Shown here: piece by piece, positions 56,027 through 64,000 of the stretch
Layout: each line of letters begins with the position of its first letter
Position numbering within the stretch: the first letter of the stretch is position 1
DNA from: Leptolyngbya sp. O-77
Lineage (GTDB): Bacteria; Cyanobacteriota; Cyanobacteriia; Elainellales; Elainellaceae
Direction: 5' to 3'
Assembly: GCF_001548395.1 (NCBI RefSeq)
Contig: NZ_AP017367.1
Span: forward strand, 1,029,001-1,093,000
DNA length: 64,000 nucleotides
Program-made: the position numbers and the translations under genes
Notes under the pieces: model-generated
Told to the model about the DNA's origin: nothing
What the model saw: the letters and a program-made list of their open reading frames with translations, nothing else
Databases searched by the model: none

Positions 56027-56252
56027 TACAAACTGGCTGTGTTGAAATCTGAGTTGAAATCTGACTTTATGGCTCGGATTTTATGGCTCGGTTCTCAAGC
56101 CAGCTTTCACAAATCTGTGGGCGATCGCCCTTCCTAGTGCTTACGCATCCGCACAGCGCTTGCATGGCAATTGTGCGAACGAGAGAACTGCGTAACAATT
56201 CAACGTATAACCCACCCGACTCAACGCGATTCAACGCCTGTGATGGCTCATC

Positions 56253-56849
56253 ATGGTTGAAGTTTTGGCCATTCTTTCGATTTCAGCCGCTACGGGGATG
56301 CGGATTGCCCTGCCGCTGCTGCTGATCGGGCTGTTGCAGCGCGAGTCGCTCTGGTCGTCGGTGCCGCTGCTGTCGCAGGTGCCGCCGCCGCTGGTGTTGG
56401 GGGTGCTGGTGAGCTGGTCGCTGGTGGAGCTGCTGTTTTCTAAAGACCGACTCGCTCAGCGGTTGCTGCAAATTGTGGAGATGGTGTGCAGCCCGGTGGT
56501 GGGGGCGATCGCCGGAATAACAGTCGCCCGCCTCATGCAAACGAGCCAAGAGCTAGTACCCGTGGCGGCGCTGGTGAGCGGGCTGCTGGCGCTGGTGTTT
56601 CAGTTGGTGCAGGTGGGCTGGTTTTATCGGCTGCGGGGGCTGCCGCTCTGGGCCATTTTTCTGCAAGATTTTCTCTGTGTGCTGCTGGTGCTATTTGCCT
56701 TTGATGCGCCGCGCCAAGGGGGGCTGATTGCGCTGCTGTTGCTATGGCTGGCGATTCGCAGCACGGCAGAGTGGCAACAGTGGTATCAAGCCCAGGCTAG
56801 CGCGGGCGATCGCCGTTTTCCCCGGCGCGGCAAGCAAGATCCTGATTAG
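56253..56849 (+). CDS. DUF4126-family membrane protein
   Basis: 198 residues with about five hydrophobic helices. The opening VEVLAILSISAATGMRIALPLLLIG matches the DUF4126 signature (A-A-x-G-M/L-R). The C terminus is a short basic tail. The function of the family is unknown; it sits in the inner membrane. The start ATG at 56253 overlaps no other gene. It is followed after 16 bases by the DALR protein, so the two are probably cotranscribed. Confidence 0.8.
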   Translation: MVEVLAILSISAATGMRIALPLLLIGLLQRESLWSSVPLLSQVPPPLVLGVLVSWSLVELLFSKDRLAQRLLQIVEMVCSPVVGAIAGITVARLMQTSQELVPVAALVSGLLALVFQLVQVGWFYRLRGLPLWAIFLQDFLCVLLVLFAFDAPRQGGLIALLLLWLAIRSTAEWQQWYQAQASAGDRRFPRRGKQDPD

Positions 56850-56865
56850 CCAGGAAAAACACGCT

Positions 56866-57801
56866 ATGCCAGATGAGCTGAGCCAGGAACAGACTGGGTG
56901 GGCGAGTGTGTGGAGCTTGCGATCGCATCTGGAGGTGGCGCTGGCAACCTGCTGGCGGGGGGCGATCGCTCGTCACCCCTTGCCTGACCTGCCAGATTTG
57001 CAAAACCAAATTAGACTGCGCCGAGTGGATGCGCCGACGGGAGTGGTCTATAGCTCGGCGATCGCCCCCCGACTGGCGGCGAGTCTAGATATGACAACCG
57101 AAGAGATAGCAACCCTGTTGGCCCACAGTTGGCAACCTCCGGCTGAACCCCAAGCAGACTGGGCCGATAGCCTGCTCACCGTCACCCAGCGGCATCTGAT
57201 CCAAATTCGCCTGGGCGATCGCCTGCTGGCGGCATGGTTGCAGCAATTTGCAAAATCTGCCAGCGCCAGAGCGCCAGATTCCCCAACCCCTGCGACACTG
57301 TCTGTTCCAATCTCGCCGCCCCTAATCCAGCCGTCTCGATCTCTCCGCCAGAACGAATACTTTCAGAACGAATACTTTGAAATGCAGGCTGCTCACGCCC
57401 GATGTTGCGCCTTGCTAACCCTAGCAGAACGGCTCGGTCTGATTCGCTTTGAGGCACCCGTAATGATCGACGGTGCGCTGGTCTGGCCAGCGCCGCTGCC
57501 CTGGCTGGAGGCAGATGGGACGCTTCGCACTCAGCAGCCCACAGAGCTGCGCCTGCTTCTGCAAGTGGTGGATAGTGTAGACGCTCTGGCGCAAGCTCAA
57601 AACGGTTCGGCGATCGCCCTAGCTCTGTCCCTCAGCCGCTGTGTGTATGACTTTGACGCAAGCTGCCGCATCTTTGGCGACGTGGCAGTTAACCAACTGG
57701 AACTGGCGCAGGCGAGGCTGGGGCTGGTGCGAGCCGCGCAGCAGACGTTGCGCTGGCTGCTAGAAGGGCCTCTGCGGGTGGCGGCTCCATGCTCCCTATA
57801 G
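56866..57801 (+). CDS. DALR anticodon-binding-domain protein (stand-alone)
   Basis: 311 residues from the ATG at 56866 (MPDELSQEQTGW); the frame is open to 56728 but overlaps the DUF4126 gene. The last 140 residues resemble the DALR all-helical anticodon domain of arginyl-tRNA synthetase (AHARCCALLTLAERLG, LLLQVVDSVDALA, ARLGLVRAAQQTLRWLLEGPL). No HIGH or KMSKS aminoacylation motif is present, so it is not a synthetase. Stand-alone DALR proteins are frequent in cyanobacteria; a tRNA-related role is inferred only. Confidence 0.78.
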   Translation: MPDELSQEQTGWASVWSLRSHLEVALATCWRGAIARHPLPDLPDLQNQIRLRRVDAPTGVVYSSAIAPRLAASLDMTTEEIATLLAHSWQPPAEPQADWADSLLTVTQRHLIQIRLGDRLLAAWLQQFAKSASARAPDSPTPATLSVPISPPLIQPSRSLRQNEYFQNEYFEMQAAHARCCALLTLAERLGLIRFEAPVMIDGALVWPAPLPWLEADGTLRTQQPTELRLLLQVVDSVDALAQAQNGSAIALALSLSRCVYDFDASCRIFGDVAVNQLELAQARLGLVRAAQQTLRWLLEGPLRVAAPCSL

Positions 57802-57815
57802 GCATTTTCTTGCAG
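57802..57815 (-). repeat. Terminal fragment of repeat R1
   Basis: GGCATTTTCTTGC directly follows the DALR stop codon and matches the R1 end, with no other R1 sequence after it. It may be a remnant of an R1 insertion. Confidence 0.5.
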
Positions 57816-57930
57816 AGAGGAACGTGTAAAGACTGTGACAATTATAGGAATTGCTAATCATTGGCACTGGGACGCTGACAAGACTGGGAAGGGTCTGATA
57901 TATTTTCATCAGTGTGAGGAGCGAACCAGC

Positions 57931-57971
57931 AAGGGCATCGAGACGAAACACGGTCAGTCGCCGATGCCCTT
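57931..57971 (+). terminator. Hairpin with 10-bp perfect stem in the DALR-HAD gap
   Basis: AAGGGCATCG (57931-57940) pairs with CGATGCCCTT (57962-57971) around a 21-base loop and is followed by CCTGATTTC. It lies 130 bases after the DALR gene, so it may end that transcript, though the T run is poor. The short open frame 57835-58062 spanning it shows no protein-like signal. No other feature seen in 57816-58184. Confidence 0.5.
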
Positions 57972-58184
57972 CCTGATTTCTAAGCTCCACCTCTCAGGTG
58001 AGGGGCTTTATGTTGCTAGCTTTTTGAGCTTTCAGAGTTTTGACGTAGGTTTTAATCGCTGAGCGACTTCCATCTTTTCAGGCAGGGAGTGAGCAAGCGT
58101 AGCAAGGATTTAGGCGGATTTTGTTTTACCGAACCACGCTTGCGCTGCGGGCTGGATTCTGGCTTCTCGGTTTAGGAACTTGCT

Positions 58185-59066
58185 TCAGCCCAGAATGAAC
58201 TTTTCGATGGCGATCGCCGCTCCGTCTTCTTCTACGGAAGGGGCGACCCAGTTGGCGATCGCCTGCACGCCCTCCGGCGCGTTGCCCATTGCCACGCCAA
58301 TGCCTGCATATTGCAGCATCTCAAAGTCATTGAAGTTATCGCCGATCGCCATTACCTGGTTGGCACGGAGTCCCAGAATGGTCTCCGCTAGATAGCGAAC
58401 CGCGTTGCCCTTATTCACCTTTGGGTGGGTCGCTTCCAGGAAAATATCCACAGATTTGGTCAGGTATAGCTCGGTCGGGGCGTAGCGCTGCCGCAGCTTT
58501 TCCAGCAGGTCGTCAATCAGTTCTACGTTGCTGCTTTGGGCGAGGATCTTGGTCAGGTCGGCATCGAGCAGGGTTCGCAGGTCGCCAACAGCAATCGGCT
58601 CAATGCTGGAGCGTTCTGCATAGGCTTCGGTTTCGGCGGTGATCTCGCGGACGTAGAGCTGGTCATTAATATAAAAATGCACCGAGACTTCTTTTCGCAC
58701 CGAGGGCTGCTCGTAAAACTCTAACAATTGCTGCGCGTAGACCCTGGGCAAGTGCCAGTGGCGATGCAGCGTGTCGTCGGCAGGATCTTTGATTAATGCG
58801 CCCTGATAGCTCATCAGCGGCAGGGTAGAGCCAAGATCTGCATGAAAACGGCAGGCTGATTGATACATCCGCCCCGTGGCGATCGCCACAGGAATGCCCT
58901 GCGCCTGCACCGCTTGCACCGCCTGTTTCACTCGCGCCGAAATCTGGTTCGACGCGCCCACAACTGTCCCGTCCAGATCCACTACTAGCAGGCGAATCTC
59001 TCCCGATTGGGCTGCCGAGTTTTCCACAAATGCCCCTTGCGCTGTCCCTGCCGCTAAATTTCCCAT
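58185..59066 (-). CDS. Cof-type HAD-superfamily hydrolase
   Basis: 293 residues. HAD motif I VVDLDGTVVG (D30, D32), motif II region VAIATGRMY, motif III Lys near the PKVNKGNAVRYL segment, and motif IV GDNFNDFEML. The C2B cap domain and AMGNAPEGVQAIANWV signature define the Cof subfamily, which dephosphorylates sugar phosphates or flavin/pyridoxal phosphate. Cytosolic. The first 20 residues may not be translated; a later start is possible. Substrate is not predictable. Confidence 0.9.
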   Translation of the reverse strand: MGNLAAGTAQGAFVENSAAQSGEIRLLVVDLDGTVVGASNQISARVKQAVQAVQAQGIPVAIATGRMYQSACRFHADLGSTLPLMSYQGALIKDPADDTLHRHWHLPRVYAQQLLEFYEQPSVRKEVSVHFYINDQLYVREITAETEAYAERSSIEPIAVGDLRTLLDADLTKILAQSSNVELIDDLLEKLRQRYAPTELYLTKSVDIFLEATHPKVNKGNAVRYLAETILGLRANQVMAIGDNFNDFEMLQYAGIGVAMGNAPEGVQAIANWVAPSVEEDGAAIAIEKFILG

Positions 59067-59167
59067 CCCAGCTTACCGCAAGCTTCAGTTTTCATTAAGC
59101 CAAGCCAGGTCAGCAATTAGCGCTTGTTATGATTTGAGCCGAAATAGCGAGTTGAGTTCATCCAACC

Positions 59168-59554
59168 ATGACTACTGCAACTGTGCTGGAATTTATGCAT
59201 CGCACTGCCGCCGACGACACCCTGCGACAACAGCTTGAAGCCCTGCTCGGTGTGGGCGACGGCAACATCAGCAGCGAATCTGAGCTAGACCCGGCCGAAA
59301 CTGCCGCTCTGACGGGCGATCGCGCTCCGGATGTGGCAGCCTTTGCGGCTCAAAAGGGCTTCCAGTTTTCTGCCGATGAGCTAATCGCCGTGGTCAGCGC
59401 TTTTCAGCAGCATCAAGACGGCACATTATCAGACGAGGAGTTTGCCCAGATCTTGGGAACCTCGTTTACCAACAGTTCCGACAAAGTGCAGTCTCAGATG
59501 AAGCGGCTGGCCCAGTTTCTCAGCAAGACCTATTTAGGCATTGATTTGAAATAA
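59168..59554 (+). CDS. Nif11-like small protein
   Basis: 128 residues. Two helical segments with the Nif11 pattern: VLEFMHRTAADDTLRQQL, then AAFAAQKGFQFSADELIAVVSAF, i.e. an insertion separates the usual halves. There is no GG leader-peptide cleavage site near a core peptide and no modification enzymes nearby, so a RiPP precursor role is unlikely. Soluble and acidic. Function unknown. It diverges from the HAD hydrolase with 101 bases between. Confidence 0.6.
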   Translation: MTTATVLEFMHRTAADDTLRQQLEALLGVGDGNISSESELDPAETAALTGDRAPDVAAFAAQKGFQFSADELIAVVSAFQQHQDGTLSDEEFAQILGTSFTNSSDKVQSQMKRLAQFLSKTYLGIDLK

Positions 59555-59616
59555 GGTTTAACGACTAGCGGTCAGGTTTCAGGACTTGCGCCTTCTCCGT
59601 CCTAGAACCCTGATTG

Positions 59617-60795
59617 CTAGTCCAGTGCAGATGCTTCGCTCCTTGCCTCCGGCAAGATGAGCATGGCATCGCCGAAGGAATAAAAGCGATATTCTTGGAC
59701 GATCGCCTCCTGATAAAGCGCCAGCAGTCGCTCTCGTCCCGTGAGGGCGCTGACGAGCATCATCAGGCTAGATTTGGGCAGGTGGAAGTTGGTAATCAGC
59801 CCGTCCACCACGCGCCATTGGTAGCCGGGATAAATAAATAGCTCTGTTTTGCCGCAGTAGGGCTGGAGTGACCCGCTCTGGGATGCGCCTTCGAGGGCGC
59901 GGGTGGCGGTGGTGCCCACGGCAATTACCCGGCCGCCGCTGGCTTTTGTGGTGGCGATCGCCGCTACGGTTTCTGGCGAAATCTCTAGCCACTCGCCGTG
60001 CATCTTGTGGTCGGTGATGGTTTCCGCTTCCACCGGGCGAAAGGTTCCCACGCCCACATGCAGCGTGATAAAGCTGCGCCGGATGCCCTGCTGCTCCAGG
60101 CGATCGAGCAGTTCGGGCGTGAAGTGTAGTCCGGCAGTGGGGGCGGCGGCAGAACCGGGGCGATCGCCATAGACCGTCTGATACTGCTCTGGATCGACGT
60201 GGGAATTCTCGATATAGGGGGGCAGGGGCACCTGACCCAGCAGGTGTAGCACTGACAAGAAGGGCTTGTTTTCTGCAACCTGAAATTCCAGAATCCTGCC
60301 AGAAGTGGCTGTATCCACCGCCAGCACGGTCGCCGTCAGCAGCGGTTCCGCGCCTTCCGGCTGATCCGGCTGAAAAAATTCAATCATTGCGCCCACCTTG
60401 AGCCGTCGCCCAGGTCGCACCAGCGCCAGCCAGCGGTTTTCTGCCTGTTCCTCCAGCAGCAGCACCTCTACCTTTGCGCCACCCAACTTGCGCCCAAACA
60501 GCCGCGCCGGTAAGACGCGAGTGTTGTTTAGCACTAACAAATCGCCCGGTCGCAGCAGATCTGGCAAATCCCGAAAAATGCAGTGCTGATGGGAGTTTGG
60601 CGAATCCACCACCAGCAGCCGCGAGCGATCGCGCGGCACCACCGGATTTTGGGCAATCCGCTCGGCAGGCAAATGATAGTCATAAGATGTCAGCCGCAGG
60701 TCGAGGGAAGTTGGCGCTTCTGAGCCTGGCGGAGAGTCTGGAGGGAACGGGGCTGATGCGGGGTGCTGCGGCGACGGGTTCAAAGACATGCTCAA
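59617..60795 (-). CDS. queA: S-adenosylmethionine:tRNA ribosyltransferase-isomerase
   Basis: 392 residues. Conserved QueA segments: DYHLPAERIAQNPVVPRDRSRLLVV, NNTRVLPARLFGRK, LPPYI, GSAAAPTAGLHFT, LHVGVGTFRPV, GTTATRALEGA and LITNFHLPKSSLMMLVSALTG. It transfers the ribosyl of AdoMet to 7-aminomethyl-7-deazaguanine in tRNA, the penultimate step to queuosine. About 30 N-terminal Pro/Ser residues precede the usual start, so the true start may be a later codon. Confidence 0.95.
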   Translation of the reverse strand: MSMSLNPSPQHPASAPFPPDSPPGSEAPTSLDLRLTSYDYHLPAERIAQNPVVPRDRSRLLVVDSPNSHQHCIFRDLPDLLRPGDLLVLNNTRVLPARLFGRKLGGAKVEVLLLEEQAENRWLALVRPGRRLKVGAMIEFFQPDQPEGAEPLLTATVLAVDTATSGRILEFQVAENKPFLSVLHLLGQVPLPPYIENSHVDPEQYQTVYGDRPGSAAAPTAGLHFTPELLDRLEQQGIRRSFITLHVGVGTFRPVEAETITDHKMHGEWLEISPETVAAIATTKASGGRVIAVGTTATRALEGASQSGSLQPYCGKTELFIYPGYQWRVVDGLITNFHLPKSSLMMLVSALTGRERLLALYQEAIVQEYRFYSFGDAMLILPEARSEASALD

Positions 60796-60926
60796 CTAAA
60801 TCCACTAAATCCAGGCAGATTGGGGAGAAACACCCCCCCAGGTAGGGGGTCTTTCCCCTATGAAACGTCAGGGTTTATTACGAAAATAAAACTGTAGTTG
60901 AAATTGCATTTGCTGGGGTTGGACGC

Positions 60927-61316
60927 ATGGAATACATCTATTACCTCGCGAATGCCAGTTTAACGCTTCGGGTGGTTGAATATCTTCACAACACGCCCTG
61001 GCTCCCCGTTCGCTTCATGACGGTTATTCATCAGATCGACGGTTGGGTAGTTAAGGTTAAACTGGAGCGCTGCCTGGATGCCGATCGGGACGGTGACTTT
61101 CGCGCTTTTTTGAATGAGTTGGGCATTGCCTACGAGCCGGATATCCGCGTGCGGATGGCGCTGTGGGGGCTGGAAACTGGCCAGTCGCCTGTGGACGTAA
61201 TGCGCCGCTACCAGGTGGCGGTCGTGTCTCACGGCAGCCCTGATGGCGAAGAAATCGAAGAGTTTCGTCAGCAGTTTGTGCAAGGGCTGGGCTATTGCCC
61301 CGAAACTCTGGCCTAG
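60927..61316 (+). CDS. Conserved hypothetical protein, 129 residues
   Basis: Start ATG at 60927. The protein begins MEYIYYLANASLTLRVVEYL and has two similar alpha/beta halves, the second with YQVAVVSHGSPDGEEIEEFR. No membrane helix or catalytic motif. Similar proteins seem limited to cyanobacteria as far as I can recall. It is divergent from queA with 131 bases between; a good terminator follows at 61411. Function unknown. Confidence 0.7.
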   Translation: MEYIYYLANASLTLRVVEYLHNTPWLPVRFMTVIHQIDGWVVKVKLERCLDADRDGDFRAFLNELGIAYEPDIRVRMALWGLETGQSPVDVMRRYQVAVVSHGSPDGEEIEEFRQQFVQGLGYCPETLA

Positions 61317-61410
61317 TGCGCCACCCGCTTTGCAACGCTAGGTGACCTGCTTGGTCAACCCACTTAAGTTTATCGTCACTCCAAGTTTGAACGCAGCTTG
61401 AACTCTATTA

Positions 61411-61448
61411 CGCCATCTCACCCGATGCGGCTTGAGGTGGCGTTTTTT
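61411..61448 (+). terminator. Intrinsic terminator
   Basis: CGCCATCTCA (61411-61420) pairs with TGAGGTGGCG (61433-61442) with one wobble, followed by six T residues. It ends the hypothetical gene. Confidence 0.9.
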
Positions 61449-61562
61449 GTTGGGCAGCTTTTATGAACGACCCAAACTCCGGTCCTGGATTGCGGAAAAT
61501 TGGCAAGGGGCGATCGCGCTAAAATGCACCCAACCCTCCGATCTCTCAGCCCTCCACCACCC

Positions 61563-62252
61563 ATGACCTCCCTCCTTCCCGCGGCCACGCCTACCGAAAT
61601 TTTCTACCCCTCTTCTGATGGTGAACCCGTGGCAGAAACCTATGTGCATCTCTATGCCATGCTCGTCACGCTGGAAGTGTTGCGCCAATATCTGGAGGGG
61701 CAGCAGGCGACTGTGCTGGCGAATCAGTTTATGTATTACGCGCAGGGCTATCCCAAGCTGCGGGTTGCGCCGGATGTGATGGTGATTTTTGACGTGGCTC
61801 CGGGCGGACGCGACAACTACAAAATCTGGGAAGAGGGACAGGTTCCATCCGTCATCTTTGAGATGACCTCGAAGGGCACTCAGGCCGAAGATCAGGTCTT
61901 CAAACGAACGCTGTATGAGCAGCTCGGCGTGCGCGAATACTGGCTCTTTGACCCGCGGGGCGAATGGATCGACGGGCAACTTCAGGGCTATCGCCTGCAC
62001 AACGACACCTACGAGCCTATTACCGATGGCCGCAGCGACCCGCTGAAACTGCGTCTGGAAATCGACGGACAACTGATCGCGTTTTATCGAGAAGACACGG
62101 GCGAAAAGCTACTGATTCCTGGCGAACTGGCGCAGGCGTTGAGAACCGAGGCCCAGGCCCGCCAGGACGCTGAAGCGCGGGCGCAGGCGCTAGAAGCAGA
62201 GGTCGAAAGACTGCGATCGCGCCTGAGAGAGTTGGGCGCAGAGGAAGGCTAG
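61563..62252 (+). CDS. Uma2-family protein with C-terminal coiled coil, second member
   Basis: 229 residues from the ATG at 61563; an ATG 13 codons upstream and a longer open frame are alternatives. The nuclease-like core shows APDVMVIFDV, SVIFEMTSKGT and REYWLFDPRGEW; the acidic and lysine residues in these positions form the PD-(D/E)XK site. The last about 50 residues are an Ala/Glu/Arg coiled coil ending RSRLRELGAEEG. Same architecture as the protein at 1564-2358, but the sequences are only distantly alike. Confidence 0.85.
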   Translation: MTSLLPAATPTEIFYPSSDGEPVAETYVHLYAMLVTLEVLRQYLEGQQATVLANQFMYYAQGYPKLRVAPDVMVIFDVAPGGRDNYKIWEEGQVPSVIFEMTSKGTQAEDQVFKRTLYEQLGVREYWLFDPRGEWIDGQLQGYRLHNDTYEPITDGRSDPLKLRLEIDGQLIAFYREDTGEKLLIPGELAQALRTEAQARQDAEARAQALEAEVERLRSRLRELGAEEG

Positions 62253-62417
62253 CGGCTGGATCAGTCGGCGGCGCGGCTGGTCTGCTACGCTGATATATTG
62301 CGGAATGTTGATAGGCTGATAAAGGGTCAGCTTCCCGCAACACGCGGCCGTTGGCGATCGCCGCGCCCCAGCGCCCAGATCTGCCTGCTCATCTCTCCTC
62401 CTTTACCCAATCACTCT

Positions 62418-63512
62418 ATGCTTCAAGCTGGAATTGTCGGACTGCCCAACGTGGGCAAATCGACCCTCTTCAATGCGGTGGTGGCCAATGCCAAAGCGCA
62501 GGCGGCCAACTTTCCCTTTTGCACCATCGAACCCAATACGGGGGTCGTCGCTGTGCCCCGACGAGCGGCTGGCAGTGCTGGCCAAGATTTCCAACTCTGC
62601 CCGAAATCATTCCGGGCGCGGGTAGAGTTTGTAGACATTGCTGGTCTGGTGAAAGGGGCCAGCAAAGGTGAAGGCTTGGGCAACCAGTTTTTGGCGAATA
62701 TCCGCGAGGTGGATGCGATCGTCCATGTGGTGCGCTGTTTTGAAAACGACGACATTATTCATGTTGCCGGCTCGGTCGATCCGGTGCGAGATATCGAAGT
62801 GATTAACCTGGAGCTGGCGCTGGCGGATTTGTCGCAGCTCGAAAAGCGGGCCGATCGCACTCGTAAGCAGGCAAAAACCAGCAAAGATGCTCAGGCAGAG
62901 TTGGCCGTGTTAGACAAGCTGCTGGTGGTGCTGAACGAGGGCAAGTCAGCGCGACTGGTGGAATTGACGGACGAGGAGGAGGCGATCATTAAACCGCTGG
63001 GGCTATTGACGCGCAAGCCCGTGATCTACGCAGCAAACGTGTCGGAAGATGACCTGGCGACGGGCAATGAGTGGGTAGAACAGGTGCGGGCGATCGCCGC
63101 TGCGGAAAACGCCCAAGTCGTTGTCGTGTCAGCCCAGGTTGAATCGGAACTCATCGAGCTATCGGAAGAAGAACGTGCTGATTTTCTAGAATCGCTGGGT
63201 GTGCAAGAAGGCGGGCTGAAATCCCTGATTCGCGCAACTTACGACCTGTTAGGATTGCGAACCTATTTCACCACGGGGCCAAAAGAAACTCGCGCCTGGA
63301 CGATTCGCGCTGGAATGCTGGCTCCCCAGGCGGCGGGGGTGATTCATACTGACTTCGAGCGGGGCTTTATCCGTGCAGAAACGGTGGCCTATGATGACTT
63401 GGTAGCCACAGGTTCTATGGCGGCGGCAAAGGAAAAGGGATTGGTTCGCAGCGAGGGCAAGGAATATTTGGTGCAGGAAGGGGATGTCATGCTATTCCGC
63501 TTTAACGTGTAG
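62418..63512 (+). CDS. ychF: YchF/OLA1-type ATPase with a short compensated frameshift
   Basis: 364 residues from the ATG at 62418. G1 GLPNVGKSTLFNAV, G3 DIAGLVKGASKGEGLGN, and the C-terminal TGS domain (HTDFERGFIRAE to VMLFRFNV) are normal. The stretch encoded by about 62556-62616 reads PRRAAGSAGQDFQLCPKSFR, unlike any family member. Removing one base each from runs at 62556-62559, 62600-62602 and 62614-62616 gives PDERLAVLAKISNSAEIIP, the conserved sequence, and the usual 363 residues. It is a ribosome-associated stress-response ATPase. Confidence 0.93.
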   Translation: MLQAGIVGLPNVGKSTLFNAVVANAKAQAANFPFCTIEPNTGVVAVPRRAAGSAGQDFQLCPKSFRARVEFVDIAGLVKGASKGEGLGNQFLANIREVDAIVHVVRCFENDDIIHVAGSVDPVRDIEVINLELALADLSQLEKRADRTRKQAKTSKDAQAELAVLDKLLVVLNEGKSARLVELTDEEEAIIKPLGLLTRKPVIYAANVSEDDLATGNEWVEQVRAIAAAENAQVVVVSAQVESELIELSEEERADFLESLGVQEGGLKSLIRATYDLLGLRTYFTTGPKETRAWTIRAGMLAPQAAGVIHTDFERGFIRAETVAYDDLVATGSMAAAKEKGLVRSEGKEYLVQEGDVMLFRFNV

Positions 63513-63607
63513 TTCTAATGTGCAGCTTGGGAACGGTGAATCAGCTTTATAGGCCCCGTGACTGAAGTCTTTAATTTTGATATTTGGTTTTGATGAGGGA
63601 AAGCGCA

Positions 63608-63820
63608 ATGGGAGACTCGAAGCGACGCAAGGAATCTCTGGGCGAGAAATACGGGCAAGAAGATAATATTCTGCCGGGTATCCCCATCAAGCCCAGTCAG
63701 GCAAGACTGTTTTCGCAAATCACAACGCGCGGTGCATGGATTGGGATCGCGCTGTTGGTGGTGTATTGGGTCGTGGTGCGGTTCGTCGGCCCTAGCTTGG
63801 GCTGGTGGGAATTGAACTAA
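63608..63820 (+). CDS. DUF2839-family small membrane protein
   Basis: 70 residues from the ATG at 63608. An N-terminal charged segment (MGDSKRRKESLGEKYG) is followed by a single membrane helix (GAWIGIALLVVYWVVVRFVG) and a short GWWELN end, the DUF2839 pattern, known mainly from cyanobacteria. It follows ychF by about 95 bases on the same strand. Function unknown; likely thylakoid or plasma membrane. Beyond it, 63821-64000 shows no gene. Confidence 0.82.
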   Translation: MGDSKRRKESLGEKYGQEDNILPGIPIKPSQARLFSQITTRGAWIGIALLVVYWVVVRFVGPSLGWWELN

Positions 63821-64000
63821 GGAACTGGTTGGCAGGGCGATCGCCCTAGGGGCGACCTTGCTAGGTTGGCACGTGACCTTTTTTCTCAAAAACTTTTCGC
63901 CTATAAAAATCCAGCGTGGAGGCATGTCCGTATATTCCTCTAGACGGGCGCAGTTCACCTCTTTAGCGACCTAACGAGCGCTTGAAGAAGCGCTCCAGAG

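Noticed and set aside
57835..58062. 75-codon open frame after the DALR gene
   Set aside because: It spans a perfect hairpin, has no ribosome site and no recognisable protein pattern.

Overview
The window is chromosomal DNA from a cyanobacterium. It has photosystem II psbD, sucrose-phosphate synthase, PipX/PipY, an EbsA-like pilus protein, ComFB, DUF2839, Uma2 and SLH-porin genes, and very many copies of the octamer GCGATCGC (HIP1), a cyanobacterial hallmark. The GC-rich coding style and gene content suggest a Leptolyngbya-like filamentous lineage; that placement is inference. I saw no tRNA, rRNA, CRISPR array, transposase or phage gene. Short dispersed repeats and MITE-like elements are frequent between genes.

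Layout. 0-5.9 kb: the 5' end of thioredoxin (runs off the left edge), aspC-type aminotransferase, a Uma2 protein, sucrose-phosphate synthase, an ECF-type ATPase and a small hypothetical. 6-8.2 kb: a psbD not followed by psbC, a short ORF with an ideal ribosome site plus structured RNA, and a pterin dehydratase. 8.6-12.2 kb: two tandem SLH-porins sharing an almost identical 5' third. 12.3-17.6 kb: an Rrf2 regulator paired with cysK, a J-domain protein, der, ecfT and acpS. 18-22.4 kb: pipX-pipY, fni, msrB, a DRTGG protein and an EbsA-like protein. 23-27 kb: purine permease, XdhC, half a DMT transporter and a Nudix protein. 27-29.8 kb: repeats, comFB, a glycine-rich membrane protein and a cupin. 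29.8-45.2 kb: a 1012-residue two-hydrolase membrane protein, dienelactone hydrolase, a PotABCD-type operon, an allantoate/carbamoyl amidohydrolase, two glycosyltransferases, a prepilin and a second PotC-PotA pair. 45.5-49.4 kb: a GAF histidine kinase and a purple-acid-phosphatase-like enzyme. 49.6-55.1 kb: a minus-strand surface-polysaccharide cluster (two glycosyltransferases, flippase, phosphodiesterase-like protein). 56-64 kb: mostly housekeeping and conserved small cyanobacterial genes (DUF4126, DALR, HAD, Nif11-like, queA, Uma2, ychF, DUF2839).

How genes fit together. Purine permease, XdhC, the PotABCD operon and the amidohydrolase are consistent with uptake and breakdown of purine or ureide nitrogen. 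PipX/PipY belong to the PII/NtcA nitrogen network. Rrf2-cysK resembles the Bacillus CymR-CysK pair. EcfA and EcfT are two parts of one importer type placed 10 kb apart, with no substrate-binding subunit in view.

Sequence quality. Six genes (der, fni, potB, the amidohydrolase, a prepilin, ychF) contain tight clusters of single-base length changes, mostly one extra base in a short G or C run. In each the reading frame can be restored and the product returns to normal family length. In der and ychF, which are normally indispensable or universally conserved, this argues for local consensus errors rather than gene death, though raw reads are needed to decide.
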